DNA of 64,000 nt from an uncultured Eubacteriales bacterium. GTDB taxonomy: Bacteria; Bacillota; Clostridia; Christensenellales; CAG-138. A program made the position numbers and the translations under genes. The stretch covers positions 88,910 through 152,909 of the forward strand of contig CADACQ010000001.1 in assembly GCA_902786465.1 (NCBI GenBank), in the 5' to 3' direction. Below the pieces are notes generated by a model, which saw nothing but the letters and a program-made list of their open reading frames with translations, was not told the DNA's origin and did no database searches. Shown piece by piece: positions 23,232-32,498 of this stretch; within the stretch, counting starts at the first letter, position 1, and every line of letters starts with the position of its first letter.

Positions 23232-24951
23232 ATTCGGCTTCTATCCCCAGCTGGCCCTTCGGTCCCTGCGGCTCAACGGCAAGTTCTATCTGCCGTACCT
23301 TCTCTCCGGCATGGTCAGTGCGGCCATGCTCTACGACATCCTGTTTTTGAACATGAACCGGGGCATCTATGCTCTGAAGGGCGTCAACGCGGTCCAGGGC
23401 CTCCTGGGCTTCGGGGCTATTGTGGTTGCCCTCTTCTCCTTTGCCCTCCTCTGCTACACCAACGGCTTCCTCATGAAGCGGCGGCAGAAGGAGCTGGGGC
23501 TCTACAACATCCTGGGCATGGAGAAGCGGCATTTGGCCCGGCTCCTGCTGTGGGAAACGATCTTCGCCGCCCTCCTCTGCATCCTGGGCGGGTTGCTGCT
23601 GGGGGTGCTGCTCTCCAAGCTCTTTTTGCTCCTCCTCTGCGCGGTGATCCAGGCGGAGGTGCCCTTCGGCTTCGAGGTGCCCCGGGACGCGGCGATCTAC
23701 ACAGCGGTGGTCTTCGGAGGTATCTTCCTCCTGAACTACCTGCTGAACCTGCTGCGCCTCAACCGGGTGAAGCCCATCGAGCTCTTGCATGGCGGCGAAT
23801 CCGGGGAGCGGGAGCCCCGGACGAAGTGGGTCCTGACCCTCCTGGGCCTTCTCACCATGGGCGCGGGGTACGGCCTGTCCCTGACGGTGTCGGACCCTGT
23901 CAACGCCTTGACGCTCTTCTTCCTGGCGGTGGTCCTGGTGATCGTAGGCACCTACTGCCTGTTCACCGCCGGGAGCATCGCCCTCCTCAAGGCCCTGCGA
24001 AAGAATAAGAAGTATTACTACCAGACCCGGCACTTCACCGCCGTCTCGGGCATGCTCCACCGCATGAAGCGGAACGCGGCGGGCCTCGCCACCATCTGCA
24101 TTTTGTCCACCATGGTGCTGGTCACCGTGTCCACCACGGTGTGCCTCTACATGGGGGTCAACGACATTCTGGATCGGATGTACTGCCGGGACGTGCAGAC
24201 CTATGTGAACCGCGGCGCGCCGGAGGACCTGCTGAAGGTGAAGGCCCTCTACGAGCGCAAGGCCCAGGAGCTTGGCGTGGAGATGAAGGACTTCGCCGCC
24301 CTCTGCTTCTATGCCCCCGTCACGGACTACGCCAACAACCGGACCGACATCGAGCCCTATCTCCCGCAGGCGGACGGCGCGGACCCGGTGGGGGACCCAA
24401 ATGACGGGCCTCTGCGGGTGTACGTGGGCTGCAACCTCGATGAGGACGCGGACGCCGGCCTCTTCGCCGCCTCCGTGGCGGTGGGGACCCGGGACCTGCC
24501 CCTCAGTAGCAGCTGGTACTTCACCGAAGACTGCCGGGCCGGGCGCATGGACTTCTGGGCGAGCCTGGGCGGCTTCTTCTTCATCGGCCTGTTCCTGGGG
24601 GCCCTGTTCCTCATGGCGGCGGTGCTCATCGTCTACTACAAGCAGGTCTCCGAGGGCTATGAGGACGCCCGGAGCTTCTCCATCATGCAGCAGGTGGGCA
24701 TGACCCAGGCGGAGGTGAAGAGCTCCATCCGGAGCCAGGTCTCCACGGTCTTCTTCCTGCCCCTCCTGGCCGCCGCCTGCCACACCGCCGGGGCCTTCCC
24801 CATGACCAAGAAGATCCTGCTGCTCTTCGGCCTCTCCAACACGGGCCTCTTCCTCCTCTGCAGCGGCCTCACCCTCCTCGTCTTCGCCCTGGCCTACTAC
24901 TGCATCTACCGCCTCACCGCTCGGGAGTACTATCGGATCGTGAAGCGGTAA
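23224..24951 (+). CDS. ABC permease, BceB-like (FtsX domains)
   Basis: A 575-residue permease with about ten membrane helices in a 4-2-4 type arrangement. A large outside loop of about 180 residues (about 320-440) lies between helix groups, the ligand-binding part of BceB proteins. 'KRRQKELGLYNILGMEKRHLA' early in the protein and 'SIMQQVGMTQAEVKSSIRSQ' late are the paired FtsX coupling regions. Slightly shorter than B. subtilis BceB (646). The specific peptide cannot be predicted from sequence alone. Confidence 0.9.
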   Translation: MRKFGFYPQLALRSLRLNGKFYLPYLLSGMVSAAMLYDILFLNMNRGIYALKGVNAVQGLLGFGAIVVALFSFALLCYTNGFLMKRRQKELGLYNILGMEKRHLARLLLWETIFAALLCILGGLLLGVLLSKLFLLLLCAVIQAEVPFGFEVPRDAAIYTAVVFGGIFLLNYLLNLLRLNRVKPIELLHGGESGEREPRTKWVLTLLGLLTMGAGYGLSLTVSDPVNALTLFFLAVVLVIVGTYCLFTAGSIALLKALRKNKKYYYQTRHFTAVSGMLHRMKRNAAGLATICILSTMVLVTVSTTVCLYMGVNDILDRMYCRDVQTYVNRGAPEDLLKVKALYERKAQELGVEMKDFAALCFYAPVTDYANNRTDIEPYLPQADGADPVGDPNDGPLRVYVGCNLDEDADAGLFAASVAVGTRDLPLSSSWYFTEDCRAGRMDFWASLGGFFFIGLFLGALFLMAAVLIVYYKQVSEGYEDARSFSIMQQVGMTQAEVKSSIRSQVSTVFFLPLLAAACHTAGAFPMTKKILLLFGLSNTGLFLLCSGLTLLVFALAYYCIYRLTAREYYRIVKR

Positions 24952-24969
24952 AGGAAGCCTTTGTATCGA

Positions 24970-24993
24970 AAGAGCCGGTCCCCGGCTCTTTTT
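24970..24993 (+). terminator. Rho-independent terminator after the BceAB genes
   Basis: AGAGCCGG, loop TCC, CCGGCTCT, then TTTTTG, starting 20 bases after the permease stop. A classic terminator. Confidence 0.9.
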
Positions 24994-24999
24994 GTGTTG

Positions 25000-25028
25000 T
25001 TGAATATCTAAGCGCCATCGGGTATACT
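25000..25028 (+). promoter_or_regulatory. Promoter for the PaaK-like ligase gene
   Basis: TTGAAT (25000-25005), 17-base spacer, TATACT (25023-25028), placed directly after the preceding terminator. The ligase ATG at 25058 has GGGGAGG upstream. Confidence 0.65.
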
Positions 25029-25057
25029 TTGTGTATCAAACAAGGGGAGGATGACCC

Positions 25058-26383
25058 ATGAGCCTGCTTGCGACCATGGCCAAGACCTACGGGAAGGACC
25101 GGGTGAGCCGGGAGAAGCTAAAGAAGATACAGCGAAAGCGGCTGCAGGCCCTGGTGGAGTACGCCCGGAAGAACAGCCCCTTCTACCGGGAGCTGTACAA
25201 AGGGCTGGGGGCGGATTGGTCCCTGGAGGACCTGCCCCCTGTGACAAAGCCGGAGCTCATGGCGCGGTTCGACGACGTGGTCACGGACCGGGCCGTCACC
25301 ATGGCCCGGGTCCGGGATTTCACCAGGGACATCGACAACGTTGGGCGGATGCTGGACGGGAAGTACCTCGTCTTCCAGACCTCCGGGTCCACGGGTCATC
25401 CCGCCGTGGTGCTGTACGACAAGGGGGCCGTGGACGTGGCCTCCGCCGTGGCCGCCTTTCGGACCTTCGCCCGGCAGGAGGATTTCAAGAGGTTCATGGC
25501 CCACGGCAAACGGACCGCCGGGGTCTTCGCCGACCACGGGTTCTACCTGGCCTGCGGCATGTCCCGATATCTGCAATTGCAGATGCCTCGAAAACAGGCC
25601 AAGATCACCGTGGACGTGAACGGGCCCGAAGCCAAGATCGTGCAGGCCCTGAACGACTTTCAGCCCGCCATGCTCAGCGGCTACCCCTCCAACCTGGCCC
25701 TGCTGGCCGACTATGCGGAGCTGGACATCCATCCCGACGTGGTGATCACCGGCGGCGAGCGCCTCACCGACGCCGTCCGGCGGAAGCTTTCGGACCGCTT
25801 CGGCTGCTACGTCCAGACCCACTACTCCTGCACCGAGGGCGGGGAGCTGGCCTGCGAGTGCGCCGAGGGGCATCTGCATATCAACGAGGATTGGGTCATC
25901 CTGGAGGCCGTGGACGGGGATGGCCGCCCCGTGGCTCCCGGCGTCCAGTCCGACCGGGTGTTCATCACCAACCTGTCCAACTTCATCCAGCCCTTTATCC
26001 GCTACGAGCTTACCGACCGGGTCATCATCCACGATGGCCCCTGCCCCTGCGGCCGGACCACCCGGTGGCTCCAGATCGAGGGCCGCACCGACGATATCTT
26101 GACCTTCTCGGGCGGCGTCCGGGTGGCGCCCATGTCCCTCTATAAGGTGCTGGAGGAGGTGCCCAGCCTGCGCCGGTTCCAGCTGGTCCAGCGGGCGGCG
26201 GATCGGGTGGAGCTGCGGGTCCTGTCTGACGAGCCCGAGGCCGCCTTCGCGGCGGCGAAGGGGGCTCTGGAAACCTTCTTCGAGAGCAAGGGGCTTCGAG
26301 TGGCGGTCCTGCCCTCGGATACGCCCCCCAGCCCGGACCCGGTCAGCGGCAAATTCAAGCACGTGTACCGGGCGAAGGTTTGA
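25058..26383 (+). CDS. AMP-forming ligase, phenylacetate-CoA ligase (PaaK/CapK) superfamily
   Basis: A 441-residue adenylate-forming enzyme. The AMP-binding loop 'QTSGSTGHP' lies near residue 108, 'SGYPSNLALLADY' and 'HYSCTEGG' (the A5-type motif) near 210 and 255, and the hinge 'IEGRTDDILTFSGGV' near 345, as in PaaK and F390-synthetase-like proteins. It probably activates a carboxylic acid as an acyl-adenylate and passes it to CoA or another acceptor. The conserved C-terminal lysine region is short. Substrate unknown. It has its own promoter and precedes a D-aminoacylase and a peptidase, so an N-acyl amino acid related role is possible but unproven. Confidence 0.8.
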   Translation: MSLLATMAKTYGKDRVSREKLKKIQRKRLQALVEYARKNSPFYRELYKGLGADWSLEDLPPVTKPELMARFDDVVTDRAVTMARVRDFTRDIDNVGRMLDGKYLVFQTSGSTGHPAVVLYDKGAVDVASAVAAFRTFARQEDFKRFMAHGKRTAGVFADHGFYLACGMSRYLQLQMPRKQAKITVDVNGPEAKIVQALNDFQPAMLSGYPSNLALLADYAELDIHPDVVITGGERLTDAVRRKLSDRFGCYVQTHYSCTEGGELACECAEGHLHINEDWVILEAVDGDGRPVAPGVQSDRVFITNLSNFIQPFIRYELTDRVIIHDGPCPCGRTTRWLQIEGRTDDILTFSGGVRVAPMSLYKVLEEVPSLRRFQLVQRAADRVELRVLSDEPEAAFAAAKGALETFFESKGLRVAVLPSDTPPSPDPVSGKFKHVYRAKV

Positions 26384-26408
26384 ATCGGCGGTCGAAAAGG
26401 AGTATACT
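26380..26408 (+). promoter_or_regulatory. Promoter for the D-aminoacylase/peptidase pair
   Basis: TTGAAT (26380-26385), 17-base spacer, TATACT (26403-26408). The -35 overlaps the last codons and stop of the ligase gene, so the pair can be expressed separately. Confidence 0.6.
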
Positions 26409-26436
26409 GCAGGCAGCAACGGGAAAAGAGGCAACT

Positions 26437-28023
26437 ATGTTCGACATCATCATTTTGAACGGCAGCGTTTTAGACGGCAGCGGCGAACCGGCCCAGCGGC
26501 TGGACCTGGGCGTCCAGGACGGAAAGATCGCCGCCCTGGGGGATCTGCAGGAAGCGGAGGCGGCAAAGGTCGTGGACGCCGCCGGGAAGATAGTGTGCCC
26601 TGGCTTTTTGGACCTCCATCGCCACGCGGACGGGGCCCTGTTCCGGCCCGGCTACGGGGATTGCGACCTGTTTCAGGGGATCACCACCGTCGGCAACGGC
26701 AACTGCGGCCTGTCCCTGGCCCCCCAGGCGGGGCCCTACCGGGAGGCCATCGCCGCCTATCTCAAGCCGGTGACCGGCGACTTCGAGGGGGTGCCCGTGG
26801 ACACCATGGCCGATTACCTCAGCGCCCTGAAGGCCCGGCCCCTGCCGGTGAACGCCCTCATGCTGGCGGGCGGCGGCACCATCCGCTCGAGCGTGGCCGG
26901 GTTCCAAAAGCTGCGGCTGGAGGATCAGGACTATGCCGAGATCCATCGGCGCCTTGAGCAGTCCCTCGCCGACGGGGCGGCGGGCGTGTCCTTGGGCCTG
27001 GGCTACGCGCCGGAGTGCTACTACACCACCGACGAGCTGGTCCGGGCCCTGGAGCCCATCCGAAATACGGACACCGTCCTGTCCGTCCACATGCGGGAGG
27101 AGGCCATGAAGCTGCTCCCGTCCATCGATGAGATGGTCTCGGTGGCCAAGGCCCTCCGGGTGCCCCTCCAGATCAGCCATCTCAAGGGCAGCGGTCGCGA
27201 GAACTGGGGCAGGCTCATCCCCCAGGCCCTGGACCGGATCGCCAAAGCCCGGACTGAGGGGCTAGACGTTTGCTGCGACGTGTACGCCTACACCGCGGGC
27301 AGCACCCAGCTCATCCACATCCTGCCGCCGGAGTTCTTGCAGGGGGGACCCGCCGCCATCACGGCGCGGCTTGGGGACAGCGCCGCCCGCAGGCGGCTCC
27401 TGGAACGGCTGGAGAACGGCCGGGATTTCGACAACTACGTGTATCTGGTGGGCTGGGAGAACATCTTTATCTCCGCCCTGAAGCGGCCGGAGGACGCCTG
27501 CTACGTGGGCAAGTCCATCGCCGAGGCCGCCGGGGACAAGGACCCGGCCGCCTTCGCCCTGGACCTTCTTCGGGACAACGACTGCGAGGTCACCATGATC
27601 GACTTCATCACCGCGGAGGAGGACATCGCCCGGATCTTGCAGAGCCCCTTCGCCTACTCCATCTCCGACGCCACCTTCCCCACCGGCGGGAAGCTCCACC
27701 CCCGGGTCTACGGGGCCTTCAGCCAGGTGATCGAAACCTACGTGAACGGGCGGCACGCCCTGACGCTGCCGGAGGCCGTGAACCGGATGACCCGGCGGCC
27801 CGCGGACCGGTACGGGCTAAAGGACAAAGGCCGCATCACCCTGGGCGCGGACGCGGACGTGCTGGTGTTCGACCCTGGCAGGATCCACGTGACCGCCACC
27901 TACGATCAGCCAGAGCAGCGGGCCGAGGGCATGGACTATGTGGTCGTGAACGGCCGGATCGCCCTGGAGAACGGGCGGCTCACCGGCGTATATGCTGGAA
28001 ACGTATTGGAGGGTAAAAAATGA
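26437..28023 (+). CDS. N-acyl-D-amino-acid deacylase family amidohydrolase
   Basis: A 528-residue metal-dependent amidohydrolase. The metal-binding 'DLHRHADG' is near residue 63, the 'VGNGNCG' cysteine loop near 85-91 (a metal ligand in D-aminoacylases), 'ISHLKGSGRENWG' near 250, and the C-terminal 'HPRVYGAFSQVI' typical of this family. It should hydrolyse N-acyl-D-amino acids or related cyclic/dipeptide substrates. The start at 26437 has AAAGAGG upstream. Its stop overlaps the start of the M20 peptidase by four bases, so the two enzymes are made together. Confidence 0.85.
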   Translation: MFDIIILNGSVLDGSGEPAQRLDLGVQDGKIAALGDLQEAEAAKVVDAAGKIVCPGFLDLHRHADGALFRPGYGDCDLFQGITTVGNGNCGLSLAPQAGPYREAIAAYLKPVTGDFEGVPVDTMADYLSALKARPLPVNALMLAGGGTIRSSVAGFQKLRLEDQDYAEIHRRLEQSLADGAAGVSLGLGYAPECYYTTDELVRALEPIRNTDTVLSVHMREEAMKLLPSIDEMVSVAKALRVPLQISHLKGSGRENWGRLIPQALDRIAKARTEGLDVCCDVYAYTAGSTQLIHILPPEFLQGGPAAITARLGDSAARRRLLERLENGRDFDNYVYLVGWENIFISALKRPEDACYVGKSIAEAAGDKDPAAFALDLLRDNDCEVTMIDFITAEEDIARILQSPFAYSISDATFPTGGKLHPRVYGAFSQVIETYVNGRHALTLPEAVNRMTRRPADRYGLKDKGRITLGADADVLVFDPGRIHVTATYDQPEQRAEGMDYVVVNGRIALENGRLTGVYAGNVLEGKK

Positions 28024-29204
28024 TCAACGAATCTTTGCAGCGGGAGACCTTGGACCTTTTGCAGCAGCTCATAGCCTGCCCCAGCCTGTCTGGCCAGGAG
28101 CAGGGGGTGGCGGACATCCTGAAGGGGTATCTGGCTAAAAACGGCTTTACCACCCTGGAGATCGACCGGTACGGGGACCTGGTGGCCGGCGTGGCCGGGA
28201 CCCGGCCCGGCGTCCGGCTCCTGTTCGACGGCCATATGGACACCGTGCCCGCCGACAATGCGGGCGACTGGACCACGCCCCCCTTCGAGCCCGTGGTCCG
28301 GGACGGGAAGCTTTACGGCCGGGGCACCAGCGACATGAAGGGGGCCGACGCCGCCTTTGCCGTGGCCGCGGCTCAGTACCTCCGGGAGAAGGGCGACGAT
28401 TTTGCAGGGGAGCTCTGGTTCGCCGGGGTGGTCCAGGAGGAGTGCTTCGAGGGCGTCTGCGCCAAGGAAGTGGCAAAGCGGGTCCGGCCCGACCTGGTCC
28501 TTATCGGCGAGGCCTCCGAGGGGAATCTGAAGCTCTCCCAGCGGGGCCGGGCGGAGATCGTGCTGGAGACCTTCGGCGTGCCCTGCCACAGCGCCAACCC
28601 GGAGAAGGGCGTCAACGCCGCCGCCCACATGTGCGCCCTCATCGACGAGATCTTGAAGCTCCCGCCCACGAAGGACCCCCGCATGGTGGGGGATGGCATC
28701 CTGGTGCTGACGGACATCAAGTCCGATCCCTATCCCGGCGCGTCCGTGGTGCCCCATTGCTGCCGAGCCACCTTCGACCGGCGGCTGCTGGTGGGAGAGA
28801 CCCGGGAGAGCGTGCTTGCACCCATCCAGGCCATCATCGACCGACAGAAACAACTGGACCCCACTTTGAACGCCCGGGTGGCCTATCCCATGGGCAGCGC
28901 CGTCTGTTCCACCGGCGAAACGGTGGAAGCGGAGCGGTTCTTCGCCCCCTGGTGGTTCGCCCCCGACGAGCGGACGCTGCGGATGAAGGCGGCCATGGAG
29001 GCGCGGGGCCTGACGCCTGAGATCACCGGCTACAGCTTCTGCACCAACGGCAGCTACTACGCGGGCGAGGCGGGCATCCCCACTTTCGGCTTCGGCCCCT
29101 CCCGGGAAAATCTGGCCCACACGGTGGACGAGCACATCGCCCTTAAGGACCTCTACGATGCCGTGGACGGGTACCTGGCCATTTTGCATGCTGTATTGGA
29201 TTAA
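28020..29204 (+). CDS. M20 family metallopeptidase, YgeY-like
   Basis: A 394-residue zinc amidohydrolase. Zinc ligands fall in 'DGHMDTVP', 'GRGTSDMKG', 'VVQEECFEG', 'IGEAS' and the C-terminal 'AHTVDEH', all present. Length and sequence style resemble the YgeY/ArgE/DapE group. It is translationally coupled to the D-aminoacylase, so a common substrate such as an N-acyl amino acid or dipeptide released by one and finished by the other is likely. A role in selenium or purine catabolism, proposed for ygeY clusters elsewhere, has no support from the neighbours here. Confidence 0.85.
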   Translation: MINESLQRETLDLLQQLIACPSLSGQEQGVADILKGYLAKNGFTTLEIDRYGDLVAGVAGTRPGVRLLFDGHMDTVPADNAGDWTTPPFEPVVRDGKLYGRGTSDMKGADAAFAVAAAQYLREKGDDFAGELWFAGVVQEECFEGVCAKEVAKRVRPDLVLIGEASEGNLKLSQRGRAEIVLETFGVPCHSANPEKGVNAAAHMCALIDEILKLPPTKDPRMVGDGILVLTDIKSDPYPGASVVPHCCRATFDRRLLVGETRESVLAPIQAIIDRQKQLDPTLNARVAYPMGSAVCSTGETVEAERFFAPWWFAPDERTLRMKAAMEARGLTPEITGYSFCTNGSYYAGEAGIPTFGFGPSRENLAHTVDEHIALKDLYDAVDGYLAILHAVLD

Positions 29205-29212
29205 ACTTCGCA

Positions 29213-29334
29213 CCTTTTCTTTGTAAAGAAAAGGCACCCAAAAGAAACGCAAATGGGAAGTATAGCTTCGTGCTGTGCTTCCCATTGCTCTTCCTATGCT
29301 TCTCTTTTTACGCAGCTTGAAAAGAAAAAGCGGC
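29213..29334. repeat. Composite intergenic repeat, second copy
   Basis: The left palindrome CCTTTTCTTT-GT-AAAGAAAAGG (29213-29234) is followed by CACCCAAAAGAAAC, as after the copy at 12305. An inner hairpin with AATGGGAAG and CTTCCCATT arms spans about 29250-29287. The right module is degenerate: only its right arm GAAAAGAAAAAGCGGC survives (to 29334), while the left arm is shortened to GCAGCTT. It fills the gap between two convergent genes and probably terminates both. Confidence 0.65.
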
Positions 29335-29353
29335 AAAAAGAGACTAAATCGTC

Positions 29354-30502
29354 TCACGTCTTCGGCAGGTACTTCTCCGGGTTTTCGGGGACGCCGTTGA
29401 TGAGGAGTTCGTAGCGGAAGGTGGCCAGATGCCCGCTGGCCGGCTCCGGCAGCACCGCCACCTGCTCCCCCTTCTTCACCCGCTGATACAGCTCCACCAG
29501 GGGCCGCTGGCAGCCGATGATCCGGGACAAGCACCCGGCCTCGTCGTGGAGGATGTCGATGACCAGCCCCATATCCCCTCGTTTCCCGCAGAAGACCACC
29601 ACGCCCCCTTCGGGCGCCACGATTCGGGACACGCTCTCGGCGGTGATATCCGTTCCGTAGCGCATGCCCTCGTCCGTCATGCCGAAGGACCCGGTCACGG
29701 TCCCCTGGGTGGGCCATATGAGCGCCAGCCCGCTGAGAGGCATCGCCTCGGGCCCCGCTTCGGGGGAGGCCGCCTCCTTGACCCAGCCGCCGTCCTCGAT
29801 GACCTGGTCCACCTTCCCCTGGCCCACCACGAACTCGTTGGTCTTCGCCTCGGAGAAGGCGGCCTGGCCCCGGTACACGGTCTCATAATAGGTAAGGGTG
29901 TAGGGATAGACACCCATGCTCCGATAGATGCGGCTGCCCGCCGTGAGCCGGACGTTCTCCTGGAGCAGGGTCTCCGCCTGCCCCCGTTCGATGACGCAGC
30001 GATCCACGGTCCTGACGATGGGCAGGAGGCTGTCGTCCGCCTTCAGGGTGCTCACCGCCTCCTCCAGGTTCAGCAGCTCCCCCTTGCCCGAGGGCGATTC
30101 CAGCGTCAGCTGCTGATCGAACCCGGCCCGGATCAGCCGTTCGTTCTGGCCCAGCCCCAGCTGGGCGCTCTCCCGGAGGTACCGCTCCACCGCCAGCCGC
30201 CCTTCCTCGGCGTTGAGGACCGTGAACAGCACCCGCCCGTCCGCCACCAGATCCAGGGCCTCCGGCGGGTACTCCCGCTGCACCTGCACCCGGATGGGCG
30301 TGGGCAACGGGGTCACCCTGAGCTGGGCCGGGGTGGCCGTTGGCGTGGCCGGGGCCGTGGGCGAGGTGCGCGGCAAACGAAAGCCCGCCTCCAGCCGCCC
30401 GTCGCCCCGCAGCAGGAGCCAAAAGAGGAGGCTGAGCACCGCCACCAGCATCACCAGCGCCATAGCGCCGTAGCGTATGAGCTTGTCCCGTTCCCATTTC
30501 AT
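29354..30502 (-). CDS. Membrane-anchored degenerate M23 (LytM-like) protein
   Basis: A 382-residue protein with one N-terminal membrane helix (about 12-32), a Pro/Thr-rich linker ('PTAPATPTATPAQ'), a middle region with strands like the G5-type segment of LysM-G5-M23 peptidases, and a C-terminal M23-like fold. The usual H-x3-D site is replaced: 'MRYGTDI' keeps the Asp but has Tyr where the first His belongs, and the 'HLHFE'-type motif reads 'TFRYEL'. Zinc ligands are missing, so it is probably not a peptidase but a structural or regulatory LytM protein, like EnvC or SpoIIQ in other bacteria. The ATG at 30502 has no ribosome site and sits about nine bases after a -10 box. Confidence 0.75.
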   Translation of the reverse strand: MKWERDKLIRYGAMALVMLVAVLSLLFWLLLRGDGRLEAGFRLPRTSPTAPATPTATPAQLRVTPLPTPIRVQVQREYPPEALDLVADGRVLFTVLNAEEGRLAVERYLRESAQLGLGQNERLIRAGFDQQLTLESPSGKGELLNLEEAVSTLKADDSLLPIVRTVDRCVIERGQAETLLQENVRLTAGSRIYRSMGVYPYTLTYYETVYRGQAAFSEAKTNEFVVGQGKVDQVIEDGGWVKEAASPEAGPEAMPLSGLALIWPTQGTVTGSFGMTDEGMRYGTDITAESVSRIVAPEGGVVVFCGKRGDMGLVIDILHDEAGCLSRIIGCQRPLVELYQRVKKGEQVAVLPEPASGHLATFRYELLINGVPENPEKYLPKT

Positions 30503-30510
30503 TTGGATAT

Positions 30511-30539
30511 AGTATAGCATTTCCCCGCCCGGGCGGCAA
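30511..30539 (-). promoter_or_regulatory. Promoter of the M23-like gene, apparently leaderless
   Basis: On the minus strand TTGCCG (30539-30534), 17-base spacer, TATACT (30516-30511). The expected transcript start is at about 30504-30502, on the ATG itself. Confidence 0.6.
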
Positions 30540-30586
30540 GACCCCCTTGCGCCGCCACGATTCCGCGCCCTGATTTGAATTTTCTA

Positions 30587-30615
30587 TTGGCAAATGTTTG
30601 AAACGATGATATTAT
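30587..30615 (+). promoter_or_regulatory. Promoter of the glycogen operon
   Basis: TTGGCA (30587-30592), 17-base spacer, TATTAT (30610-30615), in a short AT-rich stretch ahead of glgB. No promoter of similar quality was seen between glgB, glgC, glgD and glgA, which are nearly contiguous. Confidence 0.6.
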
Positions 30616-30653
30616 ATATGTACACTTAGGGTAACTATATGCTGGGGGGAACT

Positions 30654-32498
30654 ATGAGCGATCAAATCAAAGATTTTTATGAGGGCAGGTGCATCCGGGC
30701 CTACCAGTTCCTGGGTTGCCATCGGGCCGAGCGGGGCTTCCGCTTCATGATCTGGGCGCCTAACGCCCGGTTCGTCACCGTGGCAGGCGATTTCAACGGC
30801 TGGAGCTATACCCAGAACCCGGCCTGGCGGCGGCCGGACGGGCTGTGGGAGGCGGTCATCGACAATGCCCAGCCCTATCAACGGTACAAGTACGTGGTGA
30901 CCCGCGCCGACGGCACCGTCATCATGAAGGCGGATCCCTACGGCCGCATGGGGGAGCCCAAGGGCACCGCTTCCCTGGTCTATGATCCGGATCCCTATCC
31001 CTGGGAGGACGCGGGGTACATGGCCGGGCTCACCGATCCCCTTGCCGCGCCCATGAATATCTATGAATGCCATCTGGGCAGCTGGAAGGAGGGCCTCTCC
31101 TACCGGCAGCTGGCGGACGAGCTGCTGCCCTACGTCAAGGACATGGGGTACACCCACATCGAGGTCATGCCCCTCATGGCCTATCCCTACGATCCCAGCT
31201 GGGGCTACCAGGTGACGGGCTACTATGCCGCCACCAGCCGCTACGGCGCCCCGGACGATCTCAAGTACTTCGTGAACAAGGCCCATTCCCTGGGGGTGGG
31301 GGTCATCATGGACTGGGTCCCCGCCCACTTCACCAAGGACGATCACGGCCTTCGCCTCTTCGACGGCACCTGCTGCTATGAATACAGCGACCCGCGCCGG
31401 GGCGAGATGCACCAGTGGGGCACCCTCCTCTTCGATTACGGCAAGCCCGAGGTCCGCAGTTTCCTCACCTCCAGCGCCGTGTACTGGCTGGAGGAGATGC
31501 ACATGGACGGCCTCCGGGTGGACGCGGTGAGCTGCATGCTCTACATGGACTTCGGCCGGGAGGGCGGCGACTGGCTTCGCAACAGCGAGGGCGGCCGGGA
31601 GGACCTTTCCGCCATCGCCCTCTTTAAGCATCTCTCCTGGGCGGTCCATGGCCTGAAGGGCCGCAAGCTCCTCATCGCCGAGGAGTCCACCGCTTTCCCC
31701 ATGGTCACCAACAAGCACGACAACAGCCTGGGTTTCGACTTCAAGTGGAACATGGGCTGGATGAACGACATGCTCTCCTACATGGGCATGGACCCCATCT
31801 ACCGCCAGTACCACCACAGCAAGCTGACCTTCAGCCTGACCTACGCCTTCTCCGAGCACTACGTCCTCCCCTTCTCCCACGACGAGGTGGTCCACGGGAA
31901 GAAGTCCATGCTGAACAAGATGCCCGGCACCTACGAGGAGAAGTTCCAGCAGCTCAGGCTCCTGTACACCTACCAGATGGCCCACCCAGGCAAGAAGCTC
32001 ACCTTCATGGGCATGGAGCTGGGCACGTTCATCGAGTGGCGGTTCTACGAGAGCCTGGAGTGGTTCCTCCTCGCCTACCCCAAGCACGAGGAGTTCCGCC
32101 GGTTCGTCCGGGGCCTGAACCGGTTCTACCAGGACAACCCGGCCCTCTACCAGCGGGACGACGGCTGGGACGGCTTCGAGTGGAGCGTGGTGGACGATGC
32201 GCAGAACTCCGTCGTCGCCTTCCTGAGAAAGAGCAAGGACGAAACGCTGCTGTGTGTCTTCAACTTCACCCCGGTCTACCGGCCCGGGTACAGCCTGCCC
32301 GTGCCCGAGGAGGGGACCTTCTCCCTGGCCTTCTCCACGGGCGAGCTCCCGGCGGAGCAGGGCTGGTCCCTCACCACCGAACCCTCCTATCCCGGCGCCC
32401 GCTTCCCCCATATGGTCCGGCAGGATCTGTTCCCCTTCTGCGGTATGTATTTCAAATTCACCAAGAAAAATGACGGAAAGGATGTGACTCAAGGATGA
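30654..32498 (+). CDS. glgB: 1,4-alpha-glucan branching enzyme
   Basis: A 614-residue GH13 enzyme that adds alpha-1,6 branches to glycogen. The CBM48 domain (about 15-100) holds '[17 protein letters not shown]'; the catalytic barrel has '[12 protein letters not shown]' (nucleophile Asp), 'LIAEEST' (acid/base Glu) and '[14 protein letters not shown]' (third Asp), and the C-terminal beta domain is present. The start at 30654 has GGGGGGAA upstream; an in-frame ATG at 30639 is weaker. The stop overlaps the glgC start by four bases. Confidence 0.96.
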   Translation: MSDQIKDFYEGRCIRAYQFLGCHRAERGFRFMIWAPNARFVTVAGDFNGWSYTQNPAWRRPDGLWEAVIDNAQPYQRYKYVVTRADGTVIMKADPYGRMGEPKGTASLVYDPDPYPWEDAGYMAGLTDPLAAPMNIYECHLGSWKEGLSYRQLADELLPYVKDMGYTHIEVMPLMAYPYDPSWGYQVTGYYAATSRYGAPDDLKYFVNKAHSLGVGVIMDWVPAHFTKDDHGLRLFDGTCCYEYSDPRRGEMHQWGTLLFDYGKPEVRSFLTSSAVYWLEEMHMDGLRVDAVSCMLYMDFGREGGDWLRNSEGGREDLSAIALFKHLSWAVHGLKGRKLLIAEESTAFPMVTNKHDNSLGFDFKWNMGWMNDMLSYMGMDPIYRQYHHSKLTFSLTYAFSEHYVLPFSHDEVVHGKKSMLNKMPGTYEEKFQQLRLLYTYQMAHPGKKLTFMGMELGTFIEWRFYESLEWFLLAYPKHEEFRRFVRGLNRFYQDNPALYQRDDGWDGFEWSVVDDAQNSVVAFLRKSKDETLLCVFNFTPVYRPGYSLPVPEEGTFSLAFSTGELPAEQGWSLTTEPSYPGARFPHMVRQDLFPFCGMYFKFTKKNDGKDVTQG

